Source: Flavobacterium tructae (GTDB lineage: Bacteria; Bacteroidota; Bacteroidia; Flavobacteriales; Flavobacteriaceae). Taken from it: a stretch of DNA of 64,000 nucleotides. Under the pieces are notes generated by a model that worked only from the letters and a program-made list of their open reading frames with translations, searched no databases and was not told the origin of the DNA. Where the stretch lies: contig NZ_MUHH01000017.1 of assembly GCF_002217475.1 (NCBI RefSeq), forward strand, positions 484,991 to 548,990, read 5' to 3'. Position 1 is the stretch's first letter. Each line of letters opens with the position of its first letter. Below are positions 19,338 to 26,274 of the stretch, piece by piece. The position numbers and the translations under genes are program-made.

Positions 19338-19462
19338 AAAAAGGGCTAAAGGAGAATTTCTGCTTTAGCATTTTTTACTACCGAAATCTATGTTTCAGTA
19401 CCCATAACGAACCGTTTCATTATGAAGAGGTTGCAATCAGTTCAAATTTTTCCTCTTGTATT
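19338..19462 (-). promoter_or_regulatory. Structured metK leader with terminator, SAM-II-like
   Basis: On the minus strand the leader shows: an outer stem AAGAGG (19457-19452) with CCTCTT (19430-19425); a 9-bp hairpin (19424-19416 with 19411-19403, loop ACGG); an 8-bp hairpin (19400-19393 with 19386-19379); then GCTAAAG/CTTTAGC (19369-19363 with 19351-19345) followed by Ts, which looks like a terminator. The loop of the outer stem reads ATTTGAACTGATTGCAA and a later segment reads AATGCTAAAG. Both resemble the conserved L1 and GCUAAA parts of SAM-II riboswitches, but here hairpins are inserted between them. A SAM-sensing role is inferred; the SAM-I core is absent. Confidence 0.45.
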
Positions 19463-19468
19463 CGCGTG

Positions 19469-19497
19469 CAAAGGTATAAAACCATTTTGATTTGCAA
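19469..19497 (-). promoter_or_regulatory. Promoter of metK
   Basis: On the minus strand TTG (19497-19495) and TACCTTTG (19476-19469) are 18 bases apart, a full match to the Bacteroidota consensus. Confidence 0.65.
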
Positions 19498-19555
19498 ATT
19501 AAACTTTTCATTTTTTTGATTTTAGAAGCAGAAATTTAACATATCATACTATTTT

Positions 19556-19569
19556 GATAGGGTAATAGA
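19556..19569 (+). promoter_or_regulatory. Shared 14-base motif upstream of the receptor leader
   Basis: GATAGGGTAATAGA occurs here and, identical, at 34412-34425 in front of a sulfur-locus permease. Here it sits about 19 bases upstream of the -33 element of the receptor leader. It could be a regulator site; this is inference from two copies. Confidence 0.3.
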
Positions 19570-19587
19570 AATTATTTTGGTTTTTGT

Positions 19588-19618
19588 TTGGCTGATTAAA
19601 AAATAGTTCGCAAATTTG
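19588..19618 (+). promoter_or_regulatory. Probable promoter of the 19641 leader and TonB receptor
   Basis: TTG (19588-19590), 20 bases, then CAAATTTG (19611-19618). The -7 box departs from TAnnTTTG at its first base, but the identical element with identical spacing precedes the leader at 26275, both within TTCGCAAATTTG. Confidence 0.45.
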
Positions 19619-19640
19619 CCCCATCAAAATAAAACAAAAA

Positions 19641-19706
19641 ATGAAATTAACGATTTGCAATATGTCATGTATGATGCCGGAGCCTTCCGCAGAGACACTG
19701 TTGTAG
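19641..19706 (+). CDS. Met/Cys-containing leader peptide (21 aa) before a TonB-dependent receptor
   Basis: A 21-codon ORF starts at the ATG of 19641 and ends with TAG at 19704. Met codons are at 1, 8, 11 and 12 and Cys codons at 6 and 10, clustered as ICNMSCMMP. It is followed 25 bases later by an intrinsic terminator and then by the receptor gene. GCAGAG at 19689-19694 can pair with CTCTGC in the terminator 5' arm. This is the layout of a leader peptide in a transcription attenuator responding to sulfur amino acid supply. It is the weakest of the three leaders in this window because the pairing is only 6 bp. Confidence 0.55.
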   Translation: MKLTICNMSCMMPEPSAETLL

Positions 19707-19731
19707 TTTTTTTTAAGAAATATACATATAG

Positions 19732-19759
19732 AACCTCTGCCGCTCGCAGGGGTTTTTTT
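19732..19759 (+). terminator. Attenuator-type terminator before the TonB receptor
   Basis: AACCTCTGC (19732-19740) pairs with GCAGGGGTT (19746-19754), 9 bp including one U-G, loop of 5, then seven Ts. It lies between a short leader ORF and the receptor start at 19829, inside one transcript, so it is likely conditional. Confidence 0.75.
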
Positions 19760-19828
19760 GTTCCAAAAAGAAACCGGATTGTAAATCACTTTTTAAGTCA
19801 GAAAACAATATAAAACCAGAAAAAAGTA

Positions 19829-22675
19829 ATGAAAAAGAATGTAGTAGTAGCTTTAAGTCTTTTGACCTTTTCGGGCATTTATGCGCAGGAGAATAAAAAA
19901 GAACAGGACAGTTTAAAAAATAATGAATTGACCGAAGTGACCATTGTAGGGTCGCGCAGCAAAAACAGAGTAAAAACAGATGTACCGGTTCCGGTTGATG
20001 TTTTTAATATTTCGGAAATAACAAAAGGAGCACCCCAAACCAGCGTAACCCAAATTTTAAATTATGTGGCACCTTCTTTTACGAGTAACGCAACTTCTAC
20101 AGCAGATGCGACAGACCACGTTGATCCGGCACAGTTAAGAGGTTTAGGGCCGGATCAGGTTTTGATTTTGGTAAATGGAAAACGAAGACATACAAGTTCA
20201 TTAGTCAACATTAATGGATCGCCGGGAAGAGGATCTGTAGGAACAGATTTAAATGCCATACCTTCATTTGCCATTGAAAGAATCGAGGTTTTACGTGACG
20301 GTGCAGCGGCTCAGTACGGTTCGGATGCGATTGCGGGAGTTATTAATATCGTATTGAAAAAAAATGCCAACTATCTTTCAGGAGGCATACAGTATGGTAC
20401 CAACTTATCTTCGGGATCGAATAATTTTAAAGGAGGAGCCGATGGTCAAAATCTGCAAGTTGATTTAAATTACGGAACTTCTTTGGGTAAAGCAGGGAGT
20501 TTCCTTAATGTTACCGGTAGCGCTGTGACCAGACAGGCAACAAGCCGTGCGGGAATTAGAAGCAACGCAATTTTTAATGCCTACAATGCTGTCGAGAACA
20601 GAGCAGCTCAGAACGGTGTGAACATTAATTCATTTTTCAGTAATATTAATAATACCCCAAATTCAGCGCAAATTTTGAATTCGCTGAAACAGTATGCACC
20701 ACAGGTGGGTTATTTTACACCGGCACAGCAAAATGCTATTGCTTCGGCAGGTACTATTGCACAAATGCAGACTGCTTTGAATTTTGATGTAACCAATAAT
20801 GAATTGGCGTACAGAGGTCAGGAAAGAAGCGACTATAATATGAGTGTAGGTCAGTCGGAATTAGCATCTGGACAATTATATTACAATACAAAGTATCCGT
20901 TAACAGAAACAACATCTCTATATTCATTTGGAGGTTTGTCTTATAGAAATGGTAGATCGTATGCTTTTAACAGGCTTCCAAACGGTTCAGGAACTTTTAC
21001 ACAGGTATATCAAAATGGATTTTTACCGGAAATAGAATCTTCAATCTTAGATGCTTCTGCAGCAGTTGGAGCTACAACAGAATTATTCGGTTTTGACACC
21101 GATATCAGTACAAACCTCGGAACAAACTCTTTTAAATATGATGTGAACAATACTATTAATGCTACTTTGGGAACCAATTCGGCTTCGAGTTTTTATGCCG
21201 GTAAAGTTTCGTTTTTGCAAAGTACAACCAACTTGGATTTAAGTAAAAAGTACGATGTTTTAAACGGCCTGAATGTTGCCTTTGGTGGAGAATTCAGATA
21301 TGAAAATTATCAGATTCAACAGGGAGAAGAAGCTTCTTACGGATTGTATGATACCAACGGAAATTTGGTTCCTGGAATTTTGCCAAGCAATTCGCCTTTA
21401 ATCGTAACCGACTTTTTCGGGAATAAGCGTGGAGCCGGAGCACAAGGATTCTCGGGGTTTCAGCCTTCAGATGCTAAAGTTAAGGACAGAAAAAGTGGTG
21501 CGGCTTATGTAGATTTAGAATTAAATGCAACAGAAAACTGGCTTCTAAACGGAGCAGCGCGTTACGAGAACTATTCTGATTTTGGAAGTACCGTTACCTT
21601 TAAACTGGCGTCTCTTTTGAAATTAACAGACAATATCAACTGGAGGATTTCAGGACAAACAGGTTTTAGAGCTCCTTCCTTACAGCAAAAATATTTTGAA
21701 AGCAGTTCCACTCAGTTCATAAACGGTTCTCCTTATCAGGTGGGTTACTTTACAAACGATTCACAAGCAGCCAAAAGTATTGGGGTTGAAAACTTAAAAG
21801 CGGAGAAATCAAAAAGTATCAGTACCGGATTTACATTCAAGATTCCTGAAGCAAACATTACCATTGCAACAGATGCTTATTTTACCAGAATCGACGACAG
21901 AGTAGTATTAACCGGGCAGTATGCAAGACCAACAGATGCACAGATAAATGGAGCAACATCGCCGGAACAAAAAGATGCCTTAACTTTATTTCAACAGGCC
22001 TTTGATTTAAAAGGTGTGGAAAGAGCTTCGTTCTGGACCAACGGAATCAACTCTGAAACGAAAGGTATTGATGTTGTAATTTCACATAAATACAATGTTA
22101 TTCCGGATTTCACGATCAGAAATGATTTTGCGTTGAGCTACAATACCACCAAAAGGGTAGGAGAATTAAATGTTCCTCAATCGATCATCAATGCGGGTGG
22201 AGAGCCTTTTAAATATTCATTCTTTCCGGAGTCAAGCCGAATTTATTTAGAAGAAGCCATTCCAAAATTGAAAGCAAATTTGACGACTACGTTTAGTATC
22301 AAAAAACTGGACATTTATTTAAGAAACAGTTATTTCGGAGCAGTGACAGATCCGGGAGCAACAGATGTAAATTTAGACGGATCATCTTCTGTTTACGAAC
22401 ATCCTGAATACAGCGCTAAATTGGTTACCGATTTGTCTTTTGGATATCAGATTAACGAGAAATTCAGATTCACAGTTGGTTTCAATAATATAGGAGATGT
22501 TTATCCGGACCGAAATAATCCAGCAACACCTGCTTTTACCAATACAACGCCAACCTTGTCGCCTGCACCAAGTACAGATTTAAGCAACGCCAATCAGTTT
22601 GCTTATTCCAGAGCAGTATCACAATTTGGATTAAACGGAAGATTTGGTTTCGCCAGATTGAGTTTTAAGTTCTAA
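19829..22675 (+). CDS. TonB-dependent receptor, probably sulfur-regulated
   Basis: This 948-residue outer-membrane receptor has a signal peptide (ending near residue 20), a plug domain at about 35-175 (LRGLGPDQVLILVNGKRRH and IERIEVLRDGAAAQYGSDA are conserved plug motifs) and a 22-strand type barrel to the C-terminal RFGFARLSFKF. There is no CarboxypepD_reg domain. It imports a ligand with TonB/ExbBD energy. The preceding Met/Cys leader and terminator, and the methionine genes on both sides, suggest a sulfur-containing ligand or a cofactor of methionine synthesis; that is inference. Confidence 0.88.
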   Translation: MKKNVVVALSLLTFSGIYAQENKKEQDSLKNNELTEVTIVGSRSKNRVKTDVPVPVDVFNISEITKGAPQTSVTQILNYVAPSFTSNATSTADATDHVDPAQLRGLGPDQVLILVNGKRRHTSSLVNINGSPGRGSVGTDLNAIPSFAIERIEVLRDGAAAQYGSDAIAGVINIVLKKNANYLSGGIQYGTNLSSGSNNFKGGADGQNLQVDLNYGTSLGKAGSFLNVTGSAVTRQATSRAGIRSNAIFNAYNAVENRAAQNGVNINSFFSNINNTPNSAQILNSLKQYAPQVGYFTPAQQNAIASAGTIAQMQTALNFDVTNNELAYRGQERSDYNMSVGQSELASGQLYYNTKYPLTETTSLYSFGGLSYRNGRSYAFNRLPNGSGTFTQVYQNGFLPEIESSILDASAAVGATTELFGFDTDISTNLGTNSFKYDVNNTINATLGTNSASSFYAGKVSFLQSTTNLDLSKKYDVLNGLNVAFGGEFRYENYQIQQGEEASYGLYDTNGNLVPGILPSNSPLIVTDFFGNKRGAGAQGFSGFQPSDAKVKDRKSGAAYVDLELNATENWLLNGAARYENYSDFGSTVTFKLASLLKLTDNINWRISGQTGFRAPSLQQKYFESSSTQFINGSPYQVGYFTNDSQAAKSIGVENLKAEKSKSISTGFTFKIPEANITIATDAYFTRIDDRVVLTGQYARPTDAQINGATSPEQKDALTLFQQAFDLKGVERASFWTNGINSETKGIDVVISHKYNVIPDFTIRNDFALSYNTTKRVGELNVPQSIINAGGEPFKYSFFPESSRIYLEEAIPKLKANLTTTFSIKKLDIYLRNSYFGAVTDPGATDVNLDGSSSVYEHPEYSAKLVTDLSFGYQINEKFRFTVGFNNIGDVYPDRNNPATPAFTNTTPTLSPAPSTDLSNANQFAYSRAVSQFGLNGRFGFARLSFKF

Positions 22676-22687
22676 GACCATAATATT

Positions 22688-22765
22688 AGCCACAGATTAT
22701 AAGGATTAAACGGATTTACGTTGATCTGATAATCATATTAATCCCTTAATCTGTGGCTGTTTTTT
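22688..22765 (+). terminator. Imperfect long hairpin terminator after the receptor
   Basis: AGCCACAGATTA (22688-22699) pairs with TAATCTGTGGCT (22747-22758), with AAGGATTAA/TTAATCCCTT inside, then a T run. The sequence resembles a dispersed flavobacterial intergenic repeat reused as a terminator. Confidence 0.6.
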
Positions 22766-22819
22766 ATTTTTTTCATAACTATAATGCCTGCATTTACAGG
22801 GAGTAATAAAAATTTTACA

Positions 22820-22837
22820 TTAAATATTGATATTTAA
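22820..22837. promoter_or_regulatory. Candidate operator upstream of the 22922 leader
   Basis: TTAAATAT-TG-ATATTTAA is an inverted repeat with 8-bp arms overlapping a TAATTTGG -7-like box. A near copy lies at 26006-26024 upstream of the 26275 leader, where it touches TAATTTTG. The sequence is AT-rich, so chance is possible. Confidence 0.3.
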
Positions 22838-22921
22838 TTTGGTAGTTAGGAAAATACTTATTACATTTACTCTATAGAATTAGTAGAATTAAAAAAGACA
22901 TTAATTTTAAATAAAATAAAA

Positions 22922-23002
22922 ATGAAAACAATAGCAAATAGTATGATGATGTGTTGTGAGATGATGCAAATGTGCATCCCAAATTGCTGTTACCAAAAGT
23001 GA
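22922..23002 (+). CDS. Met/Cys-rich leader peptide (26 aa) before small protein and metY
   Basis: A 26-codon ORF runs from ATG 22922 to TGA 23000-23002. Twelve of the 26 residues contain sulfur: Met at 1, 8, 9, 10, 14, 15 and 17, and Cys at 11, 12, 18, 22 and 23 (core MMMCCEMMQMC). It has no other recognisable feature. A terminator follows 31 bases downstream, and the last codons (ACCAAAAG, 22992-22999) are exactly complementary to the 5' arm and loop edge of that terminator. Downstream genes are a small protein and metY. A leader peptide sensing Met and/or Cys through ribosome stalling is the simplest reading. Confidence 0.72.
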   Translation: MKTIANSMMMCCEMMQMCIPNCCYQK

Positions 23003-23068
23003 AAGAGTAAATCTTTGTTATAGTTAGAACTATAAGCCCTTTTGGTCGCCATCCGAAAGGGCTTTTTT
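22992..23068 (+). terminator. Attenuator: antiterminator segment plus terminator before metY
   Basis: The terminator stem joins 23034-23045 to 23053-23064 (12 bp with one U-G, loop of 7), then Ts to 23068. ACCAAAAG at 22992-22999 can instead pair over 8 bp with CTTTTGGT at 23039-23046 and prevent the stem. A small hairpin (TTATAG at 23018-23023, CTATAA at 23030-23035) sits between. A ribosome finishing the leader covers 22992-22999 and favours termination; one halted at the Met/Cys codons around 22943-22975 leaves it free. Stalling at Cys 22-23 would mask it. Confidence 0.68.
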
Positions 23069-23092
23069 AATTCCGAAACTAAAACAAGTATC

Positions 23093-23281
23093 ATGAAAAC
23101 ACTACATATTATAGTAAGAGAGATTTTATACAGATTGAAAACCGATTATAAACGATTTGCAGCTGCAGTTAAAAATAGAAAAGTGAATACAGCTAAAATA
23201 AAAGGAGAGCTTTATTCGAGTGAATCAAATTCTCTGCTTTTCCAAATGTACCTGCATGAAGAAGAAGATCTTTTTATTTGA
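23093..23281 (+). CDS. Small protein with C-terminal SLLFxMY...LFI signature, first copy
   Basis: This 62-residue protein is read from the ATG at 23093; an upstream in-frame start at 23042 lies within the terminator and is rejected. The N-terminal two thirds are basic (KTDYKRFAAAVKNRKVN). The C-terminus, NSLLFQMYLHEEEDLFI, matches the last residues of a second small protein at 26526-26726. It lacks Cys. It lies between a Met/Cys attenuator and metY (70 bases downstream). I recognise no family. It may be a regulatory or adaptor peptide co-controlled with methionine genes. Confidence 0.7.
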   Translation: MKTLHIIVREILYRLKTDYKRFAAAVKNRKVNTAKIKGELYSSESNSLLFQMYLHEEEDLFI

Positions 23282-23351
23282 GATATAAAAACGACTGTAA
23301 TAATTAAAGAATAAACCAAAAGCTATAAACAATACCTAAAACTAAGAAATC

Positions 23352-24656
23352 ATGAGCACACAAAAATTTGCCACAAACGCACTACACGCAGGACACGATG
23401 TTACTAAAAATGCAGGAACCAGAGCAGTTCCAATTTACCAGACATCATCGTATGTTTTTAACAATTCAGATCATGCAGCCAATTTATTTGGTCTTGCTGA
23501 AGCCGGATTCATTTACACCCGATTAAATAACCCTACAAATGATGTTTTGGAACAACGTCTTGCGGCGCTTGAAGGTGGAATTGGGGCAGTAGTTACAGCC
23601 TCAGGAGCCTCTGCAATTTCCACATCTTTATTGACTTTGCTAAAAGCAGGAGATCATATTGTGGCTTCAAATAGTTTGTACGGAGGAACGTATAATTTAT
23701 TGAGTGTAACTTTACCGCGGTTAGGGATCACAACTACCTTTGTAGATCCTTCAAAACCCGAAAATTTCACTAAAGCTGCCAAAGAAAACACACGGGCATT
23801 TTTTGTTGAATCTTTAGGAAACCCAAAATTAGATGTGCTCGATCTGAAAGCGATTTCAGCAGAAGCTAAAAAATTTAAGGTTCCTTTTATTGTAGACAAT
23901 ACAGTAGCTACTCCGTATTTATTAAATCCGATTGCTTACGGAGCAGACATTGTCATTCACTCCCTTACCAAATATATTTCAGGAAACGGAACCTCATTAG
24001 GAGGAGCCATTATCGACGCCGGAACTTTTGACTGGGCCAATGGTAAATTTCCTGAGTTCACAGAACCTTCACCGGGATATCATGGCTTAGTGTATCACGA
24101 AGCTTTAGGAAATGCCGCTTTCATTGCTAAAGCCAGAATCGAAGGATTACGTGATTTTGGAGCAGCTTTGAGTCCGTTTAATGCTTTCCAGATCATTCAG
24201 GGATTAGAGACTTTACCAATCCGAATTCAAAAACACAGCGAAAATGCTTTGGCTTTGGCTTCCTGGCTAGAAAAACAGGAAGAAGTAGCCTGGGTGAATT
24301 ATCCGGGCTTAAAAAACAATAAATATTATGACCTGTCACAGCAGTACTTGCCAAAAGGGCAAAGTGGTGTCGTTACCTTTGGATTAAAAGGAGGTTTTGA
24401 AGCAGCCAAAAAAGTGGTAGATGAAACCAAACTTTTCTCGCTTCTGGCCAACATTGGCGATACCAAGTCATTAATCATTCATCCTGCAAGTACAACGCAT
24501 CAGCAATTGTCTGATGCCGAACAATTAGAAACGGGAGTTTCAAAAGATCTGGTTCGACTTTCCGTTGGACTGGAAGATATAGAAGATTTAATTGCTGACT
24601 TGCAAACTGTTTTTGCAAGCGTGACCGAGTCACAATACAGCATTAATAAAAACTAG
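23352..24656 (+). CDS. metY: O-acetylhomoserine sulfhydrylase
   Basis: This 434-residue PLP enzyme of the Cys/Met metabolism family joins sulfide to O-acetylhomoserine, giving homocysteine. The internal aldimine Lys is in HSLTKYISGNG near residue 206. FIYTRLNNPTNDVLEQRLAALEG and VTASGASAISTSLLTLL at the N-terminal side are typical. Its length, about 430 residues, and the GSxSGxGTSLGGAIIDAG-like region place it with MetY rather than with the shorter cystathionine gamma-synthases. It is co-directional with metX and thrA, which supply its substrate. Confidence 0.92.
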   Translation: MSTQKFATNALHAGHDVTKNAGTRAVPIYQTSSYVFNNSDHAANLFGLAEAGFIYTRLNNPTNDVLEQRLAALEGGIGAVVTASGASAISTSLLTLLKAGDHIVASNSLYGGTYNLLSVTLPRLGITTTFVDPSKPENFTKAAKENTRAFFVESLGNPKLDVLDLKAISAEAKKFKVPFIVDNTVATPYLLNPIAYGADIVIHSLTKYISGNGTSLGGAIIDAGTFDWANGKFPEFTEPSPGYHGLVYHEALGNAAFIAKARIEGLRDFGAALSPFNAFQIIQGLETLPIRIQKHSENALALASWLEKQEEVAWVNYPGLKNNKYYDLSQQYLPKGQSGVVTFGLKGGFEAAKKVVDETKLFSLLANIGDTKSLIIHPASTTHQQLSDAEQLETGVSKDLVRLSVGLEDIEDLIADLQTVFASVTESQYSINKN

Positions 24657-24680
24657 GTTTTTTTGTTTTTTGTTTGAAAA

Positions 24681-24722
24681 ATTGCCTTTAGCAGCGTGAG
24701 TTCTGCTAGAGGTGATTTTTTA
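24681..24722 (+). terminator. Terminator after metY
   Basis: Fourteen base pairs including U-G pairs join 24681-24694 to 24703-24716 (core TTTAGCAG/CTGCTAGA), followed by Ts. Confidence 0.6.
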
Positions 24723-24745
24723 TAAAAAGCAAATCAGTATAAAAG

Positions 24746-24818
24746 TTTTAAACCTTATAGGTGTTGAGGTTTAATGTAGAGTGCTACAGTGTACTTAAAA
24801 TAGTTATAAGGTTTAAAA
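24746..24818 (+). promoter_or_regulatory. Long inverted repeat in the leader of the HSD-like gene
   Basis: TTTTAAACCTTATA (24746-24759) is repeated inverted and perfect as TATAAGGTTTAAAA (24805-24818). Inside lies a smaller hairpin, TGTAG-AGTG-CTACA. The repeat ends 16 bases before the start codon at 24835. The RNA could fold into a closed, branched leader acting on translation; it matches no riboswitch class I know. Confidence 0.4.
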
Positions 24819-24834
24819 ATTAAAAAGTAAAATT

Positions 24835-25923
24835 ATGTCAAAGCTTAAAATAAATATCATCCTTTTTGGAATTGGAAATATAGGGAGTACTTTGATCAAT
24901 CAAATTATTGAAAGTCAGGAGTTTTTTCTCAAAAGTAAGAATATCGATTTTCACTTTCCAATTATCACCAATTCAACTGTAGCTTTTTTCGAGAAAGAAG
25001 GCGTAGGATATGCTTGGGAAACCAATTTTCTGGAATTGGCCGTTCCTTTTAAGGTTCAGGATATTATTGAATTTGCCAAAGAAAATGAATTTGAAAATTT
25101 AATCGCTGTAGATGCCACTGCGAGCGATGAATTAATACATCACTACAACACATTGATCGAAAATGGGTTTAATATTGTAGCGGTAAATAAAAAAGCCAAT
25201 ACATTGCCGATTGATTTGTACAAAGAGATCAGGTCAAACCTTAAAAAGTACGACAAAGAGTTTTTGTATGAAACCTCAGTAGATACCGGATTCCCGGTTT
25301 TACAAACTTTGAGAGACTTGTATTATTCAGGCGAAAAAATCACAAAGATTCGTGGTGTTTTTTCAGATAATCTGAGTTATGTTTTTAATCGCTTTGCTGC
25401 CGAAGATACAACCTTCTCTTCTTTATTAAAAGATGCAAGTTTACTCGGTTTAATGCGTTCTACCTTTAAAGAGGATTTATCCGGAAATGATACAGCCCGA
25501 AAATTACTGATTCTCACGAGAGAAATTGGAAAAGATTTTGAGCTGTCAGATATAAAAATTAACTCCCTTATTAATGAAGAGCATCTGGAGCAAAACGGCA
25601 TTCTGAATAAAGAAGCAATCGATCGATCGTTTAAGATTGCTAAAATTAGTCAGGCAGATGATCATGTACTGCGATACGTGGGAGAATTTGATGTTGTAAA
25701 AAATACATTAGAAGTCAAACTGGTTTCAGAACCTATTACTTCAGCAATAGGTCAGTTGAAAGGCTCAGATACCATTTTCGAAATTTATACACAATCGTAT
25801 GCAGCTGTTCCAATTGTGATTCAAAGTGCTTCGGCCTGTAAGCAAGCCATTTCAAGGGGTGTAATTACAGATATTTTAAAAGTAGCCGAAAAGATCAAAA
25901 ATAAAGAAGCAGTCTGGTTGTAA
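24835..25923 (+). CDS. Homoserine dehydrogenase-like protein lacking catalytic residues
   Basis: This 362-residue protein is homologous to the dehydrogenase half of the ThrA encoded at 28086. The NAD(P)-binding start FGIGNIGSTLI (residues 11-21) and Asp/Lys residues of the active site (D214, D219, K223 in yeast-like numbering, within EDLSGNDTARK) are kept. The essential Glu of the GYxEPDP motif is replaced by Arg at 208 (GLMRSTF), and the usual SGT and GAGLP loops read SDN and DTGFP. Homoserine dehydrogenase activity is therefore doubtful. The frame is intact, so it is a retained paralog, perhaps regulatory or with changed substrate, rather than a decaying gene. Confidence 0.8.
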   Translation: MSKLKINIILFGIGNIGSTLINQIIESQEFFLKSKNIDFHFPIITNSTVAFFEKEGVGYAWETNFLELAVPFKVQDIIEFAKENEFENLIAVDATASDELIHHYNTLIENGFNIVAVNKKANTLPIDLYKEIRSNLKKYDKEFLYETSVDTGFPVLQTLRDLYYSGEKITKIRGVFSDNLSYVFNRFAAEDTTFSSLLKDASLLGLMRSTFKEDLSGNDTARKLLILTREIGKDFELSDIKINSLINEEHLEQNGILNKEAIDRSFKIAKISQADDHVLRYVGEFDVVKNTLEVKLVSEPITSAIGQLKGSDTIFEIYTQSYAAVPIVIQSASACKQAISRGVITDILKVAEKIKNKEAVWL

Positions 25924-26005
25924 GTGGTTTCGAAATACTAGTAAGTTGTTCTTTGATATAATGAAACAGGAAAGTTTTTAAGTTATTTTTCGTAGGATTT
26001 ATCTT

Positions 26006-26029
26006 TTAAATATTGATATGTTAATTTTG
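26006..26029. promoter_or_regulatory. Candidate operator and -7 box upstream of the 26275 leader
   Basis: TTAAATAT-TG-ATATGTTAA (26006-26024) is the same palindrome as at 22820, with one extra base. It overlaps TAATTTTG (26022-26029), a perfect -7 box. A second promoter closer to the leader lies at 26097. Otherwise the 25924-26096 stretch shows nothing I can interpret. Confidence 0.3.
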
Positions 26030-26096
26030 TAAGATGTTTTTTAACCTAAAAAGGTCGCTTTTTAACGTTTTTTGGGATTAATTTATTGAGTCTCAC

Positions 26097-26127
26097 TTGC
26101 GTAATTGATAAAATATTCGCAAATTTG
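26097..26127 (+). promoter_or_regulatory. Probable promoter of the 26275 leader
   Basis: TTG (26097-26099), 20 bases, CAAATTTG (26120-26127): same boxes and same spacing as 19588-19618. The 5' leader to the peptide start is about 140 bases and includes a 31-codon ORF (26169-26264) that ends ten bases before the leader peptide; whether it is translated is unknown. Confidence 0.45.
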
Positions 26128-26274
26128 TAAGACTTCAAAGCTAAAGAAGAAATAATTTAGTATTCTGAATGAAAGTTACATCGATTGAGGCAAAAGTTTT
26201 GTACTCTGTTGATTTAAAAAAGAGTAAATTAGAAATATTTCTAAAGTTTAAAGAAGTTTATTAAAATAGAAAAA

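Noticed and set aside
19338-19462. A SAM-I riboswitch before metK
   Set aside because: None of the GAGGGA, GACCCGATGAA or GGTGCTAcATTC blocks is present; only a SAM-II-like resemblance is seen.
23042-23092. Upstream in-frame start extending the first small protein by 17 residues
   Set aside because: It lies inside the terminator hairpin; the ATG at 23093 fits the layout of the second copy better.
24835-25923. Annotation as an ordinary homoserine dehydrogenase
   Set aside because: The catalytic Glu and two conserved loops are changed although the fold and frame are intact.
26169-26264. 31-codon ORF just before the second leader peptide
   Set aside because: It has no Met/Cys enrichment beyond its start codon and no counterpart before the first leader; kept only as a remark.
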